In this document: positions 10,913-20,375 of the stretch, in pieces
Layout of the letters: every line of letters begins with the position of its first letter
Numbering within the stretch: the stretch's first letter is position 1
Assembly (NCBI RefSeq): GCF_002157685.2
Contig: NZ_AP026738.1
Location: 1,612,001 to 1,676,000 of the forward strand
From: Comamonas thiooxydans
GTDB taxonomy: Bacteria > Pseudomonadota > Gammaproteobacteria > Burkholderiales > Burkholderiaceae_C
Direction: 5' to 3'
Length of the DNA stretch: 64,000 nt
Program-made: the position numbers and the translations under genes
The notes under the pieces: generated by a model
Seen by the model: the letters and a program-made list of their open reading frames with translations, nothing else
What the model was told of the DNA's origin: nothing
Databases searched by the model: none

Positions 10913-12421
10913 ATGTGTGGAATCGTTGGTGTGGTGAGCACCACACCCGTGAATCAGCTGATTTATGACGCTTTGCTGCTGCTGCAGCACCGTGGGCAGG
11001 ATGCAGCCGGCATCGTGACCCAGCAGGAACGCAAGTTCTTCATGCACAAGGCCAAGGGCATGGTGAAGGATGTGTTCCGCACCCGCAATATGCGTGCTCT
11101 GCCCGGTGATGTGGGTCTGGGTCAGGTGCGTTATCCCACGGCGGGCAATGCCTCCAGCGAAGAAGAGGCTCAGCCCTTCTACGTGAATGCGCCCTTCGGT
11201 ATCGTCATGGTGCACAACGGCAATCTCACCAATGCCAAGCAGTTGCGCCGCGAACTGGCGGATACCGATCACCGCCACACCAACACCGAAAGCGACTCCG
11301 AAGTCCTGCTCAACGTGCTGGCGCATGAGATCGGTCGCGCCTCCAGCGGCGCTCCGCTGCAGAGTGAGGAAATCTTCAAGGCCGTGCGTGCGGTGCACAA
11401 GCGCATCAAGGGCTCCTACGCCGTGATCGCGCTGATCGCCGGTTACGGCCTGCTGGCCTTCCGCGATCCCTTCGGCATTCGTCCGCTGTGCATGGGCCGC
11501 GGCAGTGATGGCACCATCATGCTGGCCAGCGAGTCCGTGGCGCTGGAAGGTACGACCCATCAGTTCGAGCGCGACATCGCTCCCGGCGAAGCGATCTTTG
11601 TGCACAACGACGGCCGCATCGAGAGCCAGCAATGTGCTGAAAAGACCCAGCTCAATCCCTGCGTGTTCGAGTATGTGTATCTGGCACGTCCCGACTCCAC
11701 CATGGACGGTATCTCGGTCTATCAGGCTCGTCTGAACATGGGTGAGACGCTGGCCAAGCGCGTGATCTCCATGGTGCCTCCCAATGAAATCGATGCGGTG
11801 ATTCCCATCCCCGAGTCGAGCCGCCCCAGCGCCATGCAACTGGCCCAGTTGCTGGGCAAGCCCTATCGCGAAGGTTTTGTGAAGAACCGCTATGTGGGCC
11901 GTACCTTCATCATGCCCGGCCAGGGGGCGCGCAAGAAGTCGGTGCGCCAGAAACTCAATGCCATCAGCAGCGAGTTCAAGGGCCGCAATGTGCTGCTGGT
12001 CGATGACTCCATCGTGCGCGGCACCACCTCCAAGGAAATCGTGCAGATGGCGCGCGATGCCGGTGCCAACAAGGTGTATCTGGCCTCCGCTGCGCCTCCC
12101 GTGCGTCACCCCAATGTGTATGGCATCGACATGCCCACGCGCTCCGAGCTGGTCGCTCACGGCCGCACGGTCGAGGAAATTCGCCAGGTCATCGGCTGCG
12201 ACGCGCTGATCTACCAGGACGTGGAAGCCATGAAGCAGGCCGTGGGCAAGATCAATGCCCAGGTGAGCGGTTTCGAGGCCTCCTGTTTCGACGGCATCTA
12301 CATCACTGGCGATATCTCCGATGAAGAGGTGACGGCGCTCAACGAGGGCCGCAATCGTGGCAGCGAAGAGGAGAGCGAAGACACTTCGCGCCTGTCCCTG
12401 CCGAATGCTCAGGAAAGCTGA
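10913..12421 (+). CDS. purF: Amidophosphoribosyltransferase
   Basis: First committed step of purine synthesis: PRPP plus glutamine to phosphoribosylamine. The 502-residue protein begins MCGIVGVV, so Cys2 becomes the N-terminal nucleophile of the glutaminase domain after Met removal; this fixes the start at 10913. The C-terminal half has the PRPP loop VLLVDDSIVRGTTSKEI. A strong terminator follows at 12458. It is co-directional with cvpA, 196 bases away. Confidence 0.97.
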   Translation: MCGIVGVVSTTPVNQLIYDALLLLQHRGQDAAGIVTQQERKFFMHKAKGMVKDVFRTRNMRALPGDVGLGQVRYPTAGNASSEEEAQPFYVNAPFGIVMVHNGNLTNAKQLRRELADTDHRHTNTESDSEVLLNVLAHEIGRASSGAPLQSEEIFKAVRAVHKRIKGSYAVIALIAGYGLLAFRDPFGIRPLCMGRGSDGTIMLASESVALEGTTHQFERDIAPGEAIFVHNDGRIESQQCAEKTQLNPCVFEYVYLARPDSTMDGISVYQARLNMGETLAKRVISMVPPNEIDAVIPIPESSRPSAMQLAQLLGKPYREGFVKNRYVGRTFIMPGQGARKKSVRQKLNAISSEFKGRNVLLVDDSIVRGTTSKEIVQMARDAGANKVYLASAAPPVRHPNVYGIDMPTRSELVAHGRTVEEIRQVIGCDALIYQDVEAMKQAVGKINAQVSGFEASCFDGIYITGDISDEEVTALNEGRNRGSEEESEDTSRLSLPNAQES

Positions 12422-12457
12422 GCGCTGGCGTTTGATCGCAGCGAATGACTGAGTGTG

Positions 12458-12482
12458 AAAGGGTTGCTGAGGCAACCCTTTT
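12458..12482 (+). terminator. Terminator after purF
   Basis: AAAGGGTTGC and GCAACCCTTTT pair around TGAG, 36 bases after the purF stop codon. Confidence 0.85.
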
Positions 12483-12692
12483 CATTCGGGAGGACAATGG
12501 CAGAGCCGTGCGGTCGGTGTGCTCTTTAATAGTGAGTACATGACGTATGTCCATAAAGTGTTTGAGTCTGATTTGACTCAGATCTTTTGGCATGTGAGCA
12601 AGGCATATTCAAAGACCGGCATGGCGAGTGCCGCCGGTCAAGCTGGTAGAGCAGCATGCGTGCGGGCCTGATTGGCGGTCTGCAGCAGACTC
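12483..12692 (+). promoter_or_regulatory. Leader/promoter region of metZ
   Basis: 210 bases without a gene. It holds two small hairpins: GAGTC/GACTC near 12564-12579 and GACCGGC/GCCGGTC at 12614-12639. I do not recognise a SAM or SAH riboswitch core. The site probably carries the metZ promoter. Confidence 0.3.
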
Positions 12693-13937
12693 ATGACCGG
12701 TACCAACCATCTGGATTTGACGATTGTGACCAACAAGACATTACCCGAAGGTTTGCATCCTGAAACTCTGGCCGTGCGCGAAGCGGTCGAGCGCAGCCAG
12801 TGGGGCGAGCATTGCGAAGCCCTGTACATGACCAGCAGCTTTGTGCAGCCCGATGCGGCGACCGCAGCGCGCCGCTTTGCCAATGAAGAGCCGGGCTTCA
12901 CCTATAGCCGCACCGGCAATCCCACGGTCACCAGCTTTGAAAAGCGTCTGGCGGCCATGGAAGGTACGGAATGTGCGGTCGCGACTTCCACCGGCATGTC
13001 GGCCATCTTGCTGGTGGCGCTGACGGCGCTCAAGACAGGCGATCACGTGATCTGCTCGCAGTCCATGTTCGGCTCCACCATCAAGCTGCTGGGAACCGAG
13101 ATGGCGCGCTTCGGCGTGGAAACCACGTTTGTCTCGCAGACCGATATCGAAGCCTGGAAGGCGGCCATCAAGCCCAACACGCGCATGCTGTTTGCCGAGA
13201 CGCCCACCAACCCGCTGACCGATCTCTGCGACATCGCCGCACTGGCCGAGCTGGCGCACGCCAATAACGCGCTGCTGGCCGTGGACAACAGCTTCGCCAC
13301 TCCCGTGCTGCAGCAGCCCGTGAAGTTCGGCGCCGACCTCGTCGTGCACTCGGGCACCAAGTTCCTCGACGGCCAGGGCCGCGTCATGGCCGGTGCGGTT
13401 TGCGGCACCATTGCCCTCGTGGACAAGGTCATGGGCACTTTCCTGCGCAGCGGTGGTCTGAACATCGCTCCCTACAACGCCTGGACGGTGATGAAGGGCC
13501 TGGAAACCCTGGCTTTGCGTGTCAAGGCGCAAAGCGCTGCGGCGCTGGAGTTTGCCGCCTGGCTGGAAGCCCACCCCAAGGTGGCGCGTGTGTACTATCC
13601 GGGCCTCAAGAGCCATCCTCAGCACGAGCTGGCCATGCGTCAGCAAAACGGCATGGGCGGCGCCGTGCTGGCATTCGACGTGGTGGGCGAGGGGGCCGAG
13701 CAGCTGCGTGCCAATGCCTTCCATGTGGTCGACAGCACCCGTCTGTGCTCGATTACGGCCAACCTCGGTGACGTGAAGACCACCATCACCCATCCCGCCA
13801 GCACCTCGCATGGTCGTCTGACCGAGGACCAGCGTCAGGCTGCCGGCGTGGGTCAGGGCCTGATTCGTATTTCCGTGGGTCTTGAGCATCTGGAAGACCT
13901 CAAGGTCGATCTGGCTCGCGGACTGGATACGCTGTGA
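12693..13937 (+). CDS. metZ: O-succinylhomoserine sulfhydrylase
   Basis: PLP enzyme of the Cys/Met metabolism family that makes homocysteine from activated homoserine and sulfide. Visible motifs are the substrate/PLP segment [11 protein letters not shown], the family signature around TSTGMSAI, and the PLP lysine in [14 protein letters not shown]. The full frame gives 414 residues from ATG 12693. Similarity to the family begins only at a GTG at 12726 ([15 protein letters not shown]), which is an equally likely start; neither has a strong Shine-Dalgarno. The location next to purF is typical for MetZ. MetB or MetY activity cannot be excluded from sequence alone. Confidence 0.85.
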   Translation: MTGTNHLDLTIVTNKTLPEGLHPETLAVREAVERSQWGEHCEALYMTSSFVQPDAATAARRFANEEPGFTYSRTGNPTVTSFEKRLAAMEGTECAVATSTGMSAILLVALTALKTGDHVICSQSMFGSTIKLLGTEMARFGVETTFVSQTDIEAWKAAIKPNTRMLFAETPTNPLTDLCDIAALAELAHANNALLAVDNSFATPVLQQPVKFGADLVVHSGTKFLDGQGRVMAGAVCGTIALVDKVMGTFLRSGGLNIAPYNAWTVMKGLETLALRVKAQSAAALEFAAWLEAHPKVARVYYPGLKSHPQHELAMRQQNGMGGAVLAFDVVGEGAEQLRANAFHVVDSTRLCSITANLGDVKTTITHPASTSHGRLTEDQRQAAGVGQGLIRISVGLEHLEDLKVDLARGLDTL

Positions 13938-13940
13938 CAT

Positions 13941-14080
13941 ACCCCCTGAGTCGCTTTGCGCCTTCTCCCCTCAAGGGGACGATGCCTGTGCTGCGAGGCG
14001 GCTCTTGCTCGGCATCTCTGACCGAGACTGCGTGCGCATCAAGCGCCGCAGCCTTGGTGCGGGGAATGTCGTACAAGGAT
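13941..14080. repeat. Probable interspersed intergenic repeat between metZ and gltX
   Basis: The segment begins CCCCCTGAGTCGCTTTGCGC and continues through CTCCCCTCAAGGGGACG and GCGAGGCGGCTCTTGCTCGG. I recognise this as the type of sequence often seen in intergenic DNA of Comamonadaceae. Only one copy is in this window, so its repeat status rests on memory of related genomes. It has a short CCCCT/AGGGG stem and no gene. Confidence 0.35.
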
Positions 14081-14087
14081 TTCTGAT

Positions 14088-15494
14088 ATGACAAACAAAA
14101 TTCGCACCCGCTTTGCCCCTTCGCCCACGGGCTTCATCCATCTGGGCAATATTCGTTCCGCCCTCTACCCCTGGGCTTTTGCGCGCGCCAATGGCGGCGA
14201 CTTCGTGCTGCGCATTGAAGACACCGATCTGGAGCGTTCCACCCAGGCTTCCGTGGACGTGATCCTGGAAGGTATGGAATGGCTGCAACTGGACCACGAC
14301 GAAGGTCCGTTCTACCAGATGCAGCGCATGGATCGCTACAAGCAGGTGCTGGCCACGCTGCAGGAAAAGGGCTATGTCTACCCCTGCTATATGAGCATGG
14401 AGGAGCTGGACGCGCTGCGTGAAAAGCAGATGGCGGCCAAGGAAAAGCCCCGCTATGACGGCACATGGCGCCCCGAGGAGGGTAAGGTGCTGCCCGCCAT
14501 TCCCGAAGGCGTGAAGCCCGTGCTGCGCTTCAAGACTCCGCAAACCGGTGTGGTGGGCTGGGACGACAAGTGCAAGGGCCGTATCGAGTTCCAGAACTCC
14601 GAGCTGGACGATCTGGTGATTGCCCGCCCCGACGGAACGCCTACGTACAACTTCTGCGTCTGCGTGGACGACATGGACATGAACATCACTCATGTCATCC
14701 GTGGCGACGACCATGTGAACAACACGCCGCGCCAGATCCACATCTTTGAAGCGCTGGGTGCCACCGTGCCTACCTTTGCCCACCTGCCCACCGTGCTCAA
14801 TGAGCAAGGCGAAAAGATGAGCAAGCGCAACGGTGCCAAGGCCGTGACCCAGTACCGCGATGAAGGCTATCTGCCTGATGCCATGGTGAACTATCTGGCC
14901 CGCCTGGGCTGGAGCCACGGCGACGACGAAATCTTCAGTCGTGCCCAGTTCTTGGAGTGGTTCAACCTGGATCACCTGGGCCGCAGTGCCGGCCAGTTTG
15001 ATGAAGCCAAGCTGCGCTGGGTCAATGCCCAGCATCTGAAGGCCATGGACGATGCCGAGCTGGCTCAACTGGTCAAGCCCTTTGTCGTCAAGGCGGGTGT
15101 GGCAGAGAGCCTGATCGACGCCGACGACCGTCTGGTGCGCATTGCTGCCTTGTTCAAGGATCGTTGCGAGACCTTGGTGGATCTGGCCAACTGGGCCAAG
15201 GTCTTCTATGTGGACAGCGTGGAGCGTAATGCGGAAGACTACGCCAAGCATGTGACCGAGGCAGCCAACCCCGTGCTGGATGCATTTGCTGCCGTGGTGG
15301 AAAACGTGGAATGGACCAAGGAAGCCATTGCGGCTGCGATCAAGGAGCTGCTCAAGGCGCAGGGCGTGAAGATGCCCGTGCTGGCCATGCCCGTACGCGT
15401 TTTGACGGTGGGCACAGCCCATACGCCCTCGGTCGATGCGGTGCTGGAATTGCTAGGACGTGAAAAAGTTATCGCGCGTTTGAAAAATCGCTAA
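14088..15494 (+). CDS. gltX: Glutamyl-tRNA synthetase
   Basis: Charges tRNA-Glu. The 468-residue class I enzyme has the HIGH-type signature in [19 protein letters not shown] (residues 9-27) and the KMSKR loop in [10 protein letters not shown] (about residue 245). AAGGA precedes the ATG at 14088. It lies directly upstream of tRNA genes that include five copies of its own substrate, and a tRNA promoter overlaps its last codons. Confidence 0.96.
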   Translation: MTNKIRTRFAPSPTGFIHLGNIRSALYPWAFARANGGDFVLRIEDTDLERSTQASVDVILEGMEWLQLDHDEGPFYQMQRMDRYKQVLATLQEKGYVYPCYMSMEELDALREKQMAAKEKPRYDGTWRPEEGKVLPAIPEGVKPVLRFKTPQTGVVGWDDKCKGRIEFQNSELDDLVIARPDGTPTYNFCVCVDDMDMNITHVIRGDDHVNNTPRQIHIFEALGATVPTFAHLPTVLNEQGEKMSKRNGAKAVTQYRDEGYLPDAMVNYLARLGWSHGDDEIFSRAQFLEWFNLDHLGRSAGQFDEAKLRWVNAQHLKAMDDAELAQLVKPFVVKAGVAESLIDADDRLVRIAALFKDRCETLVDLANWAKVFYVDSVERNAEDYAKHVTEAANPVLDAFAAVVENVEWTKEAIAAAIKELLKAQGVKMPVLAMPVRVLTVGTAHTPSVDAVLELLGREKVIARLKNR

Positions 15495-15509
15495 AAACCT
15501 GTCTATAAT
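15480..15509 (+). promoter_or_regulatory. Promoter of the tRNA array
   Basis: TTGAAA (15480-15485), an 18-bp spacer and a perfect TATAAT (15504-15509) lie over the 3' end of gltX, about 50 bases before the first tRNA. Confidence 0.75.
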
Positions 15510-15561
15510 TCGAGTCTCTGCAAAACGCGACTGATTAAAAGGTTGTCTTGCAGAGAGTTTT

Positions 15562-15637
<76 letters not shown>

Positions 15638-15680
15638 AAATTTTGACGGCAAGTCGCAAGACTTGAATCGTTCTAGGATT

Positions 15681-15756
15681 GACCCTATCGTCTAGAGGCC
15701 TAGGACATCACCCTTTCACGGTGAGTACCGGGGTTCGAATCCCCGTAGGGTCGCCA
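15681..15756 (+). tRNA. tRNA-Glu (TTC), copy 1
   Basis: 76-nt cloverleaf with acceptor GACCCTA/TAGGGTC, anticodon loop CTTTCAC (TTC) and encoded CCA. Confidence 0.96.
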
Positions 15757-15804
15757 AGTTTGAAGCGCTTGCAGCTATATAATATGTAGCAAAGCTTCCT
15801 GCCA

Positions 15805-15881
15805 GGAGTGGTAGTTCAGTTGGTTAGAATACCGGCCTGTCACGCCGGGGGTCGCGGGTTCGAGTCCCGTCCACTCCGCCA
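15805..15881 (+). tRNA. tRNA-Asp (GTC), copy 1
   Basis: 77-nt cloverleaf with acceptor GGAGTGG/CCACTCC, anticodon loop CTGTCAC (GTC) and encoded CCA. Confidence 0.96.
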
Positions 15882-15901
15882 GTTTGGCTAGTCGCTTGAT
15901 T

Positions 15902-15936
15902 AAAAAAGCGCCTTTATTTGCAAAAGGCGCTTTTTT
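15902..15936 (+). terminator. Terminator inside the tRNA array
   Basis: AAAAAAGCGCCTTT pairs with AAAGGCGCTTTTTT, with an A-run and U-run. It separates the first Ala-Glu-Asp set from the tandem copies. Confidence 0.85.
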
Positions 15937-15967
15937 AATCGATGCGAAAGCAGAGATTCTAGGTTAT

Positions 15968-16043
15968 GACCCTATCGTCTAGAGGCCTAGGACATCACCC
16001 TTTCACGGTGAGTACCGGGGTTCGAATCCCCGTAGGGTCGCCA
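15968..16043 (+). tRNA. tRNA-Glu (TTC), copy 2
   Basis: Identical to copy 1. It follows the internal terminator with only about 30 bases between and no obvious promoter of its own. Confidence 0.96.
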
Positions 16044-16091
16044 AGTTTGAAGCGCTTGCAGCTATATAATATGTAGCAAAGCTTCCTGCCA

Positions 16092-16168
16092 GGAGTGGTA
16101 GTTCAGTTGGTTAGAATACCGGCCTGTCACGCCGGGGGTCGCGGGTTCGAGTCCCGTCCACTCCGCCA
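16092..16168 (+). tRNA. tRNA-Asp (GTC), copy 2
   Basis: Identical to copy 1. The same Glu-Asp spacer precedes it. Confidence 0.96.
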
Positions 16169-16176
16169 CAGTTTTT

Positions 16177-16252
<76 letters not shown>

Positions 16253-16295
16253 AAATTTTGACGGCAAGTCGCAAGACTTGAATCGTTCTAGGATT

Positions 16296-16371
16296 GACCC
16301 TATCGTCTAGAGGCCTAGGACATCACCCTTTCACGGTGAGTACCGGGGTTCGAATCCCCGTAGGGTCGCCA
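16296..16371 (+). tRNA. tRNA-Glu (TTC), copy 3
   Basis: Identical to the other Glu copies; start of the second 328-bp unit. Confidence 0.96.
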
Positions 16372-16419
16372 AGTTTGAAGCGCTTGCAGCTATATAATAT
16401 GTAGCAAAGCTTCCTGCCA

Positions 16420-16496
16420 GGAGTGGTAGTTCAGTTGGTTAGAATACCGGCCTGTCACGCCGGGGGTCGCGGGTTCGAGTCCCGTCCACTCCGCCA
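16420..16496 (+). tRNA. tRNA-Asp (GTC), copy 3
   Basis: Identical to the other Asp copies. Confidence 0.96.
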
Positions 16497-16504
16497 CAGT
16501 TTTT

Positions 16505-16580
<76 letters not shown>

Positions 16581-16623
16581 AAATTTTGACGGCAAGTCGC
16601 AAGACTTGAATCGTTCTAGGATT

Positions 16624-16699
16624 GACCCTATCGTCTAGAGGCCTAGGACATCACCCTTTCACGGTGAGTACCGGGGTTCGAATCCCCGTAGGGTCGCCA
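16624..16699 (+). tRNA. tRNA-Glu (TTC), copy 4
   Basis: Identical to the other Glu copies; start of the third, incomplete unit. Confidence 0.96.
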
Positions 16700-16747
16700 A
16701 GTTTGAAGCGCTTGCAGCTACATGATATGTAGCAAAGCTTCCTGCCA

Positions 16748-16824
16748 GGAGTGGTAGTTCAGTTGGTTAGAATACCGGCCTGTCACGCCGGGGGTCGCGG
16801 GTTCGAGTCCCGTCCACTCCGCCA
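16748..16824 (+). tRNA. tRNA-Asp (GTC), copy 4
   Basis: Identical to the other Asp copies; last tRNA of the first array. Confidence 0.96.
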
Positions 16825-16830
16825 GATTCG

Positions 16831-16867
16831 AAAAGCCGCAATCAAGCAATTGATTGCGGCTTTTTTT
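16831..16867 (+). terminator. Terminator of the first tRNA array
   Basis: AAAAGCCGCAATCA pairs with TGATTGCGGCTTTT, followed by a run of eight T. The same terminator closes the distal tRNA block at 24297. Confidence 0.9.
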
Positions 16868-16942
16868 TGTCTGTGGCGATCTGGCAGGTCTGATGTGCTC
16901 CTGACTTTCTAGCAAGATACCCTTGCCATGCAAGTGCTATGG

Positions 16943-17002
16943 CGATACGCTATCGTTCACCCTTACAGATGTTGACAAAAGTTTTCCATGGGGGAACTTT
17001 TG
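16943..17002 (+). promoter_or_regulatory. Candidate operator region of the efflux operon
   Basis: Two inverted repeats lie 100-160 bases before the first efflux-operon gene: CGATA-CGC-TATCG (16943-16955) and CAAAAGTT-N11-AACTTTTG (16976-17002). The second overlaps a TTGACA hexamer (16972-16977). No matching -10 at normal spacing is obvious. Metal-responsive control is an inference from position. Confidence 0.35.
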
Positions 17003-17100
17003 CTGCCAATCGGTACACCATCTTGTCACCATCGGGCCTGCTTCCCGGTGACTGTCTCATCCCTTCATTGTTGTTCGTTTAACCACAGCTCCTTCGATCC

Positions 17101-17499
17101 ATGCGCCCGGCGTCTTCCTTTCTGCTGTCGCTGCTGATGTTTGCCTCCATCATCGGGGTGCAACTCATCGCCATGTGGCCCGCAGGTTCGCAAGATGTGG
17201 TGGCCATGGCTTATGTACTCGACGCAGAGCCGCACGAATACGGTGTCGATGTGCTGCAGGAGTTCGAGGACGATGTGGAGGAAGATACGGTGGAGTTCTC
17301 CATTCATCGTCCACATCGCACTGCCGAACTCAATCCGGCGCAAGATGATCGCAATGAATTGTTTGGCCCTCCTGAAGCGGTAGCTGTAGGTGTGGCCGAT
17401 GTCCGGGTGCCTCCTCAGGGGCATGTGGTGCACCCGACTCATCCCTGGCCGGAAAGCATATTGCGTCCGCCAAGTCTCGGCCTGCCGCAGGCAGGCTAG
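17101..17499 (+). CDS. Small exported acidic protein at the head of the metal-efflux operon
   Basis: A 132-residue protein that I do not recognise. The N terminus (MRPASSFLLSLLMFASIIGV) is a signal peptide or membrane anchor. An acidic stretch (EFEDDVEEDTVEF, about residues 55-67) follows, then a His/Pro-rich tail with scattered HRPHR and GHVVHPTHP. Acid and His clusters could bind divalent cations, and the place upstream of a czcC-like gene is that of small periplasmic proteins such as CzcI; there is no clear sequence match to CzcI. The ribosome binding site is weak, so the gene is moderately supported. Confidence 0.5.
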   Translation: MRPASSFLLSLLMFASIIGVQLIAMWPAGSQDVVAMAYVLDAEPHEYGVDVLQEFEDDVEEDTVEFSIHRPHRTAELNPAQDDRNELFGPPEAVAVGVADVRVPPQGHVVHPTHPWPESILRPPSLGLPQAG

Positions 17500-17510
17500 C
17501 TCCAGCTCAG

Positions 17511-17528
17511 CTGACGTCATCACGTCAG
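17511..17528 (+). promoter_or_regulatory. Inverted repeat CTGACGT-CATC-ACGTCAG
   Basis: A perfect 7-bp inverted repeat with a 4-base spacer, 12 bases after the stop codon of the small exported gene and 230 bases before the czcC-like gene. It may be an operator or part of a processing/attenuation structure. The rest of the 258-base gap shows no gene. Confidence 0.35.
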
Positions 17529-17757
17529 AACGTTTGCGCTGGGCTTTTTAGACCCCGATACCTGCCGCCCGTTATTCCAGCGCCTGCTGGCCTGGAATGT
17601 GCTTGTCTGCAGAGCATGGCTCTGAGACAGGTCTGGGGCTGCATCACCTGCTCAGGTGTAACTGATCCTGCATCGCGTGCGGCAGCCGCCGCATGTGCAT
17701 GACGGGTTTTCGACCCTTTCCTCACTTTATCTGCCCTCAAGAAGGCAGCTGTGTTCT

Positions 17758-19119
17758 ATGTTCAATAGATCGATAGTGCCGGCTTTTTTACCGGCCAAGG
17801 CCAGCAAGAATTCTTCTGGCCATGCGCCACTGCGGAGCCCCAAACGCGCGGCTGTATTCGGCTTGTGCCTCGCTGCAGCTCTGGCTGCGCATGCTCAGAC
17901 CCATTCTCATGGCACACCACAAATCAGCAGCACCATTTCAGATCAGGCGCAGCCCAAGCTGACTTTGACGCAGCTGGTGCAGACCGTGCTGGACAACAAT
18001 CCCGAGCTGCGCTCCGTGCAGCAGTCGAGCCTCACGGCTCAGGCTGCCGTGGTCAGCGCTGGCGCGCTGCCCAACCCCAAGCTGGAGTGGAGTCGCGGCG
18101 ACAACAAGGCGCGTCTGGCATCGGCCACGCCCGGCAATGTACAGACCATGGGGCTCTCGGTTCCCATAGAAATGCCTTCGGTGCGCGCTGCTCGTATCGA
18201 GGCGGCGCAAGCCGGGCAGCGAGCATCCGTGCACCAGATTGCAGCATCGCGCAATGCACTTGTGGCTCAGGTCAAGCTCAAGGCCTACGAGGTGGTCCTG
18301 CGACAGGCGCAGGCACAGGCCGCCTATGACGCCGTCAAGCTGCTGGAACAGGCCCATGAGCGTGTACGCGTACGTGTTTCCAGCGGTGAGGCGGCGCGTT
18401 ACGAAATCATCAAGGCTGATGCCGAACTGATCAACGCTCGTCAGCAGGAGCAGTCTGCCCGTTTGCTGGCCGAGCAGTCCCAGCTCACGCTCAATCGTCT
18501 GGCTGCAGGTCAGTTGCCCAATCGCTTTGATCTGGCCCTGTCTCTGCAGGATCCGGTGGAGAAAGCGCAGTTGCAGAACATCAACTGGCAATCCCATCCG
18601 GAGCTGCTGCAGTTGCAGTCCGAGGTGGACAAGGCCGAAGCGCAGAAGAACGGCGCCAAAGCCAGCCGTTGGCCGGGTCTTGAGCTGCGTTACGCGCAGA
18701 CGCGCGAGCCCGATATCCGCAATAACACCATCGGCGTGAGCATGCAGATTCCGTTGTTCGACCAGCGTCGCGGCCCGATTGATGAAGCCGCTTCGGAGGC
18801 CGAGCGTGCTCGCCTGCGCATGGAAGGTCGCAAGGCCGAACTGGAGCAACAAATGTTGCAGGCCTGGAAGGTCATGGAAATGGCGCAGGTGCGCATCAAG
18901 GCCTTGAGCGAAGGGTCGGTGCGCGAGGCTGAATCGGCCCTGCGCGTAGCCGAGGCTGCTTACCGCTTCGGCGAGCGCGGCATTCTGGATGTGCTGGATG
19001 CCCAGCGCGTGCTGCGCACGGTGCGCGCCGACTTGCTTGAAGCCCGTTATCAGCAGCAATCCGCCCGGATTGAACTGGATTTTCTGGCTGGTCGCTATGC
19101 CCAGCCTTCCTCGCTTTGA
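17758..19119 (+). CDS. czcC: Outer-membrane channel of a CzcCBA-type efflux system
   Basis: A 453-residue TolC/OMF-family protein. A long signal peptide ends at about residue 47 (LAAALAAHA before QTHSHG). Two OEP repeats follow with the usual coiled-coil helices (for example RVSSGEAARYEIIKADAEL and the related YRFGERGILDVLDAQRVL). It forms the outer-membrane exit of a tripartite metal pump with the two following genes. ATG at 17758 was chosen because the signal peptide starts there; upstream codons are not homologous. The ribosome binding site is AAGG, somewhat distant. Confidence 0.85.
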   Translation: MFNRSIVPAFLPAKASKNSSGHAPLRSPKRAAVFGLCLAAALAAHAQTHSHGTPQISSTISDQAQPKLTLTQLVQTVLDNNPELRSVQQSSLTAQAAVVSAGALPNPKLEWSRGDNKARLASATPGNVQTMGLSVPIEMPSVRAARIEAAQAGQRASVHQIAASRNALVAQVKLKAYEVVLRQAQAQAAYDAVKLLEQAHERVRVRVSSGEAARYEIIKADAELINARQQEQSARLLAEQSQLTLNRLAAGQLPNRFDLALSLQDPVEKAQLQNINWQSHPELLQLQSEVDKAEAQKNGAKASRWPGLELRYAQTREPDIRNNTIGVSMQIPLFDQRRGPIDEAASEAERARLRMEGRKAELEQQMLQAWKVMEMAQVRIKALSEGSVREAESALRVAEAAYRFGERGILDVLDAQRVLRTVRADLLEARYQQQSARIELDFLAGRYAQPSSL

Positions 19120-19165
19120 GCTTTCAAAGTCAAGACCACGTTTTCGTATTTTTTGAATTCGCTTT

Positions 19166-20371
19166 ATGTCTTCTCATCATCACTCCAGGACTGCGCGTCC
19201 CGCCTCTCTGGTTCTGGCACTGGCGTTGGCCGGGCTGACAACATTGACTCTGACTGGCTGCGGCAAGGAGGAGTCGGCTGCTGCGGTTGCTGCAGCAGAT
19301 ACCAAGGCCGAGCTTGACCCCATGGAAGTGGTTGTCTCGGCCGAAATGGCAACCAACTTCAAGACCGCCGCGGTAACGCAGGCCGAGGTTGCATCGGTGC
19401 AGGAAGTTGCCGGTCGCATTGAAGCCAACGAACGCAAGGTCACCCGGATCGGTGCGGCCGTGACAGGACGTGTGACCGAGGTGCTGGCCGAAACCGGTGA
19501 TCGCGTCAAAGCTGGTCAGACCCTGGCGCGCGTCGCCAGCCCCGAGCTGACCACGGCTCAACTGGCCTATATGCGTGCCAGCGCCACGGCGACTCTTGCC
19601 GAGCGCTCCGTAGAGCGGGCGCGTCAGCTGATTGCTGCCGATGTGATCGGCTCTGCAGAACTGCTGCGTCGCGAATCAGAAGTGCAGATTGCGCGCGCAG
19701 AGTTGAGGGCTGCTGGCGATCAGCTCAAGCTGATGGGCTTGTCCGCCGATGCGCTGAGCAGTTTGCGCTCCAAGGGCAATGTGGCACCGAATGCCGCCAT
19801 CACGGCTTCTGCTGCAGGTATCGTGATCGAGCGCCAGGTCAGCCAGGGCCAGGTGGCTCAGCCGGGGGACCCTCTGTTCACTGTGGCAGATCTCTCCAAT
19901 GTCTGGGTGGTAGGCGCCCTGCCTGAGCAAATTGCACGCAGCGTGCAGACTGGCCAGAACGTGCAGATCGATGTGCCGGCGCTGGGGCTGACCGTCGAGG
20001 AGACGCCTATCTCGGGCAAGATCATCTACGTGGGTGACACCGTGTCCCCCGAAACCCGCACCGTGACCATTCGCACTCAGGTGGACAACAAGGATCTGGC
20101 ACTGAAGCCCCAGATGCTGGCCACCATGAAGATCCAGGGGGCCATGGAGAAGACTCTGGCAATCCCGGCGCTGGCAGTGGTTCGCGAGAACGACAAGGAT
20201 CATGTCTACGTCAAGAAAGCCGAAAACCACTATCGCCTGACGCCGGTGGAGTTGGGGGCGGTCAGTGGTGGTCTGCGACCTGTGGTCAAGGGGTTGAGCG
20301 AAGGCTCCCAGATCGTGATCGAAGGTGCATTCCACCTGAACAACGAGCGCAAGCGCGCAGAACTGGAGTAA
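19166..20371 (+). CDS. czcB: Membrane-fusion (adaptor) subunit of a CzcCBA-type efflux system
   Basis: A 401-residue periplasmic adaptor of the HlyD/CusB type. A lipobox LTGC puts the acylated Cys at about residue 32, so it is an inner-membrane-anchored lipoprotein. Next come a barrel-sandwich half motif (AAVTGRVTEVLAETGDRVKA), a helical hairpin (about 130-190), the second lipoyl half (ASAAGIVIERQVSQGQ) and beta-barrel segments. There is no obvious Met/His-rich metal-binding N terminus as in CusB. It lies 46 bases after czcC and 4 bases before czcA. Confidence 0.88.
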   Translation: MSSHHHSRTARPASLVLALALAGLTTLTLTGCGKEESAAAVAAADTKAELDPMEVVVSAEMATNFKTAAVTQAEVASVQEVAGRIEANERKVTRIGAAVTGRVTEVLAETGDRVKAGQTLARVASPELTTAQLAYMRASATATLAERSVERARQLIAADVIGSAELLRRESEVQIARAELRAAGDQLKLMGLSADALSSLRSKGNVAPNAAITASAAGIVIERQVSQGQVAQPGDPLFTVADLSNVWVVGALPEQIARSVQTGQNVQIDVPALGLTVEETPISGKIIYVGDTVSPETRTVTIRTQVDNKDLALKPQMLATMKIQGAMEKTLAIPALAVVRENDKDHVYVKKAENHYRLTPVELGAVSGGLRPVVKGLSEGSQIVIEGAFHLNNERKRAELE

Positions 20372-20375
20372 GCCC

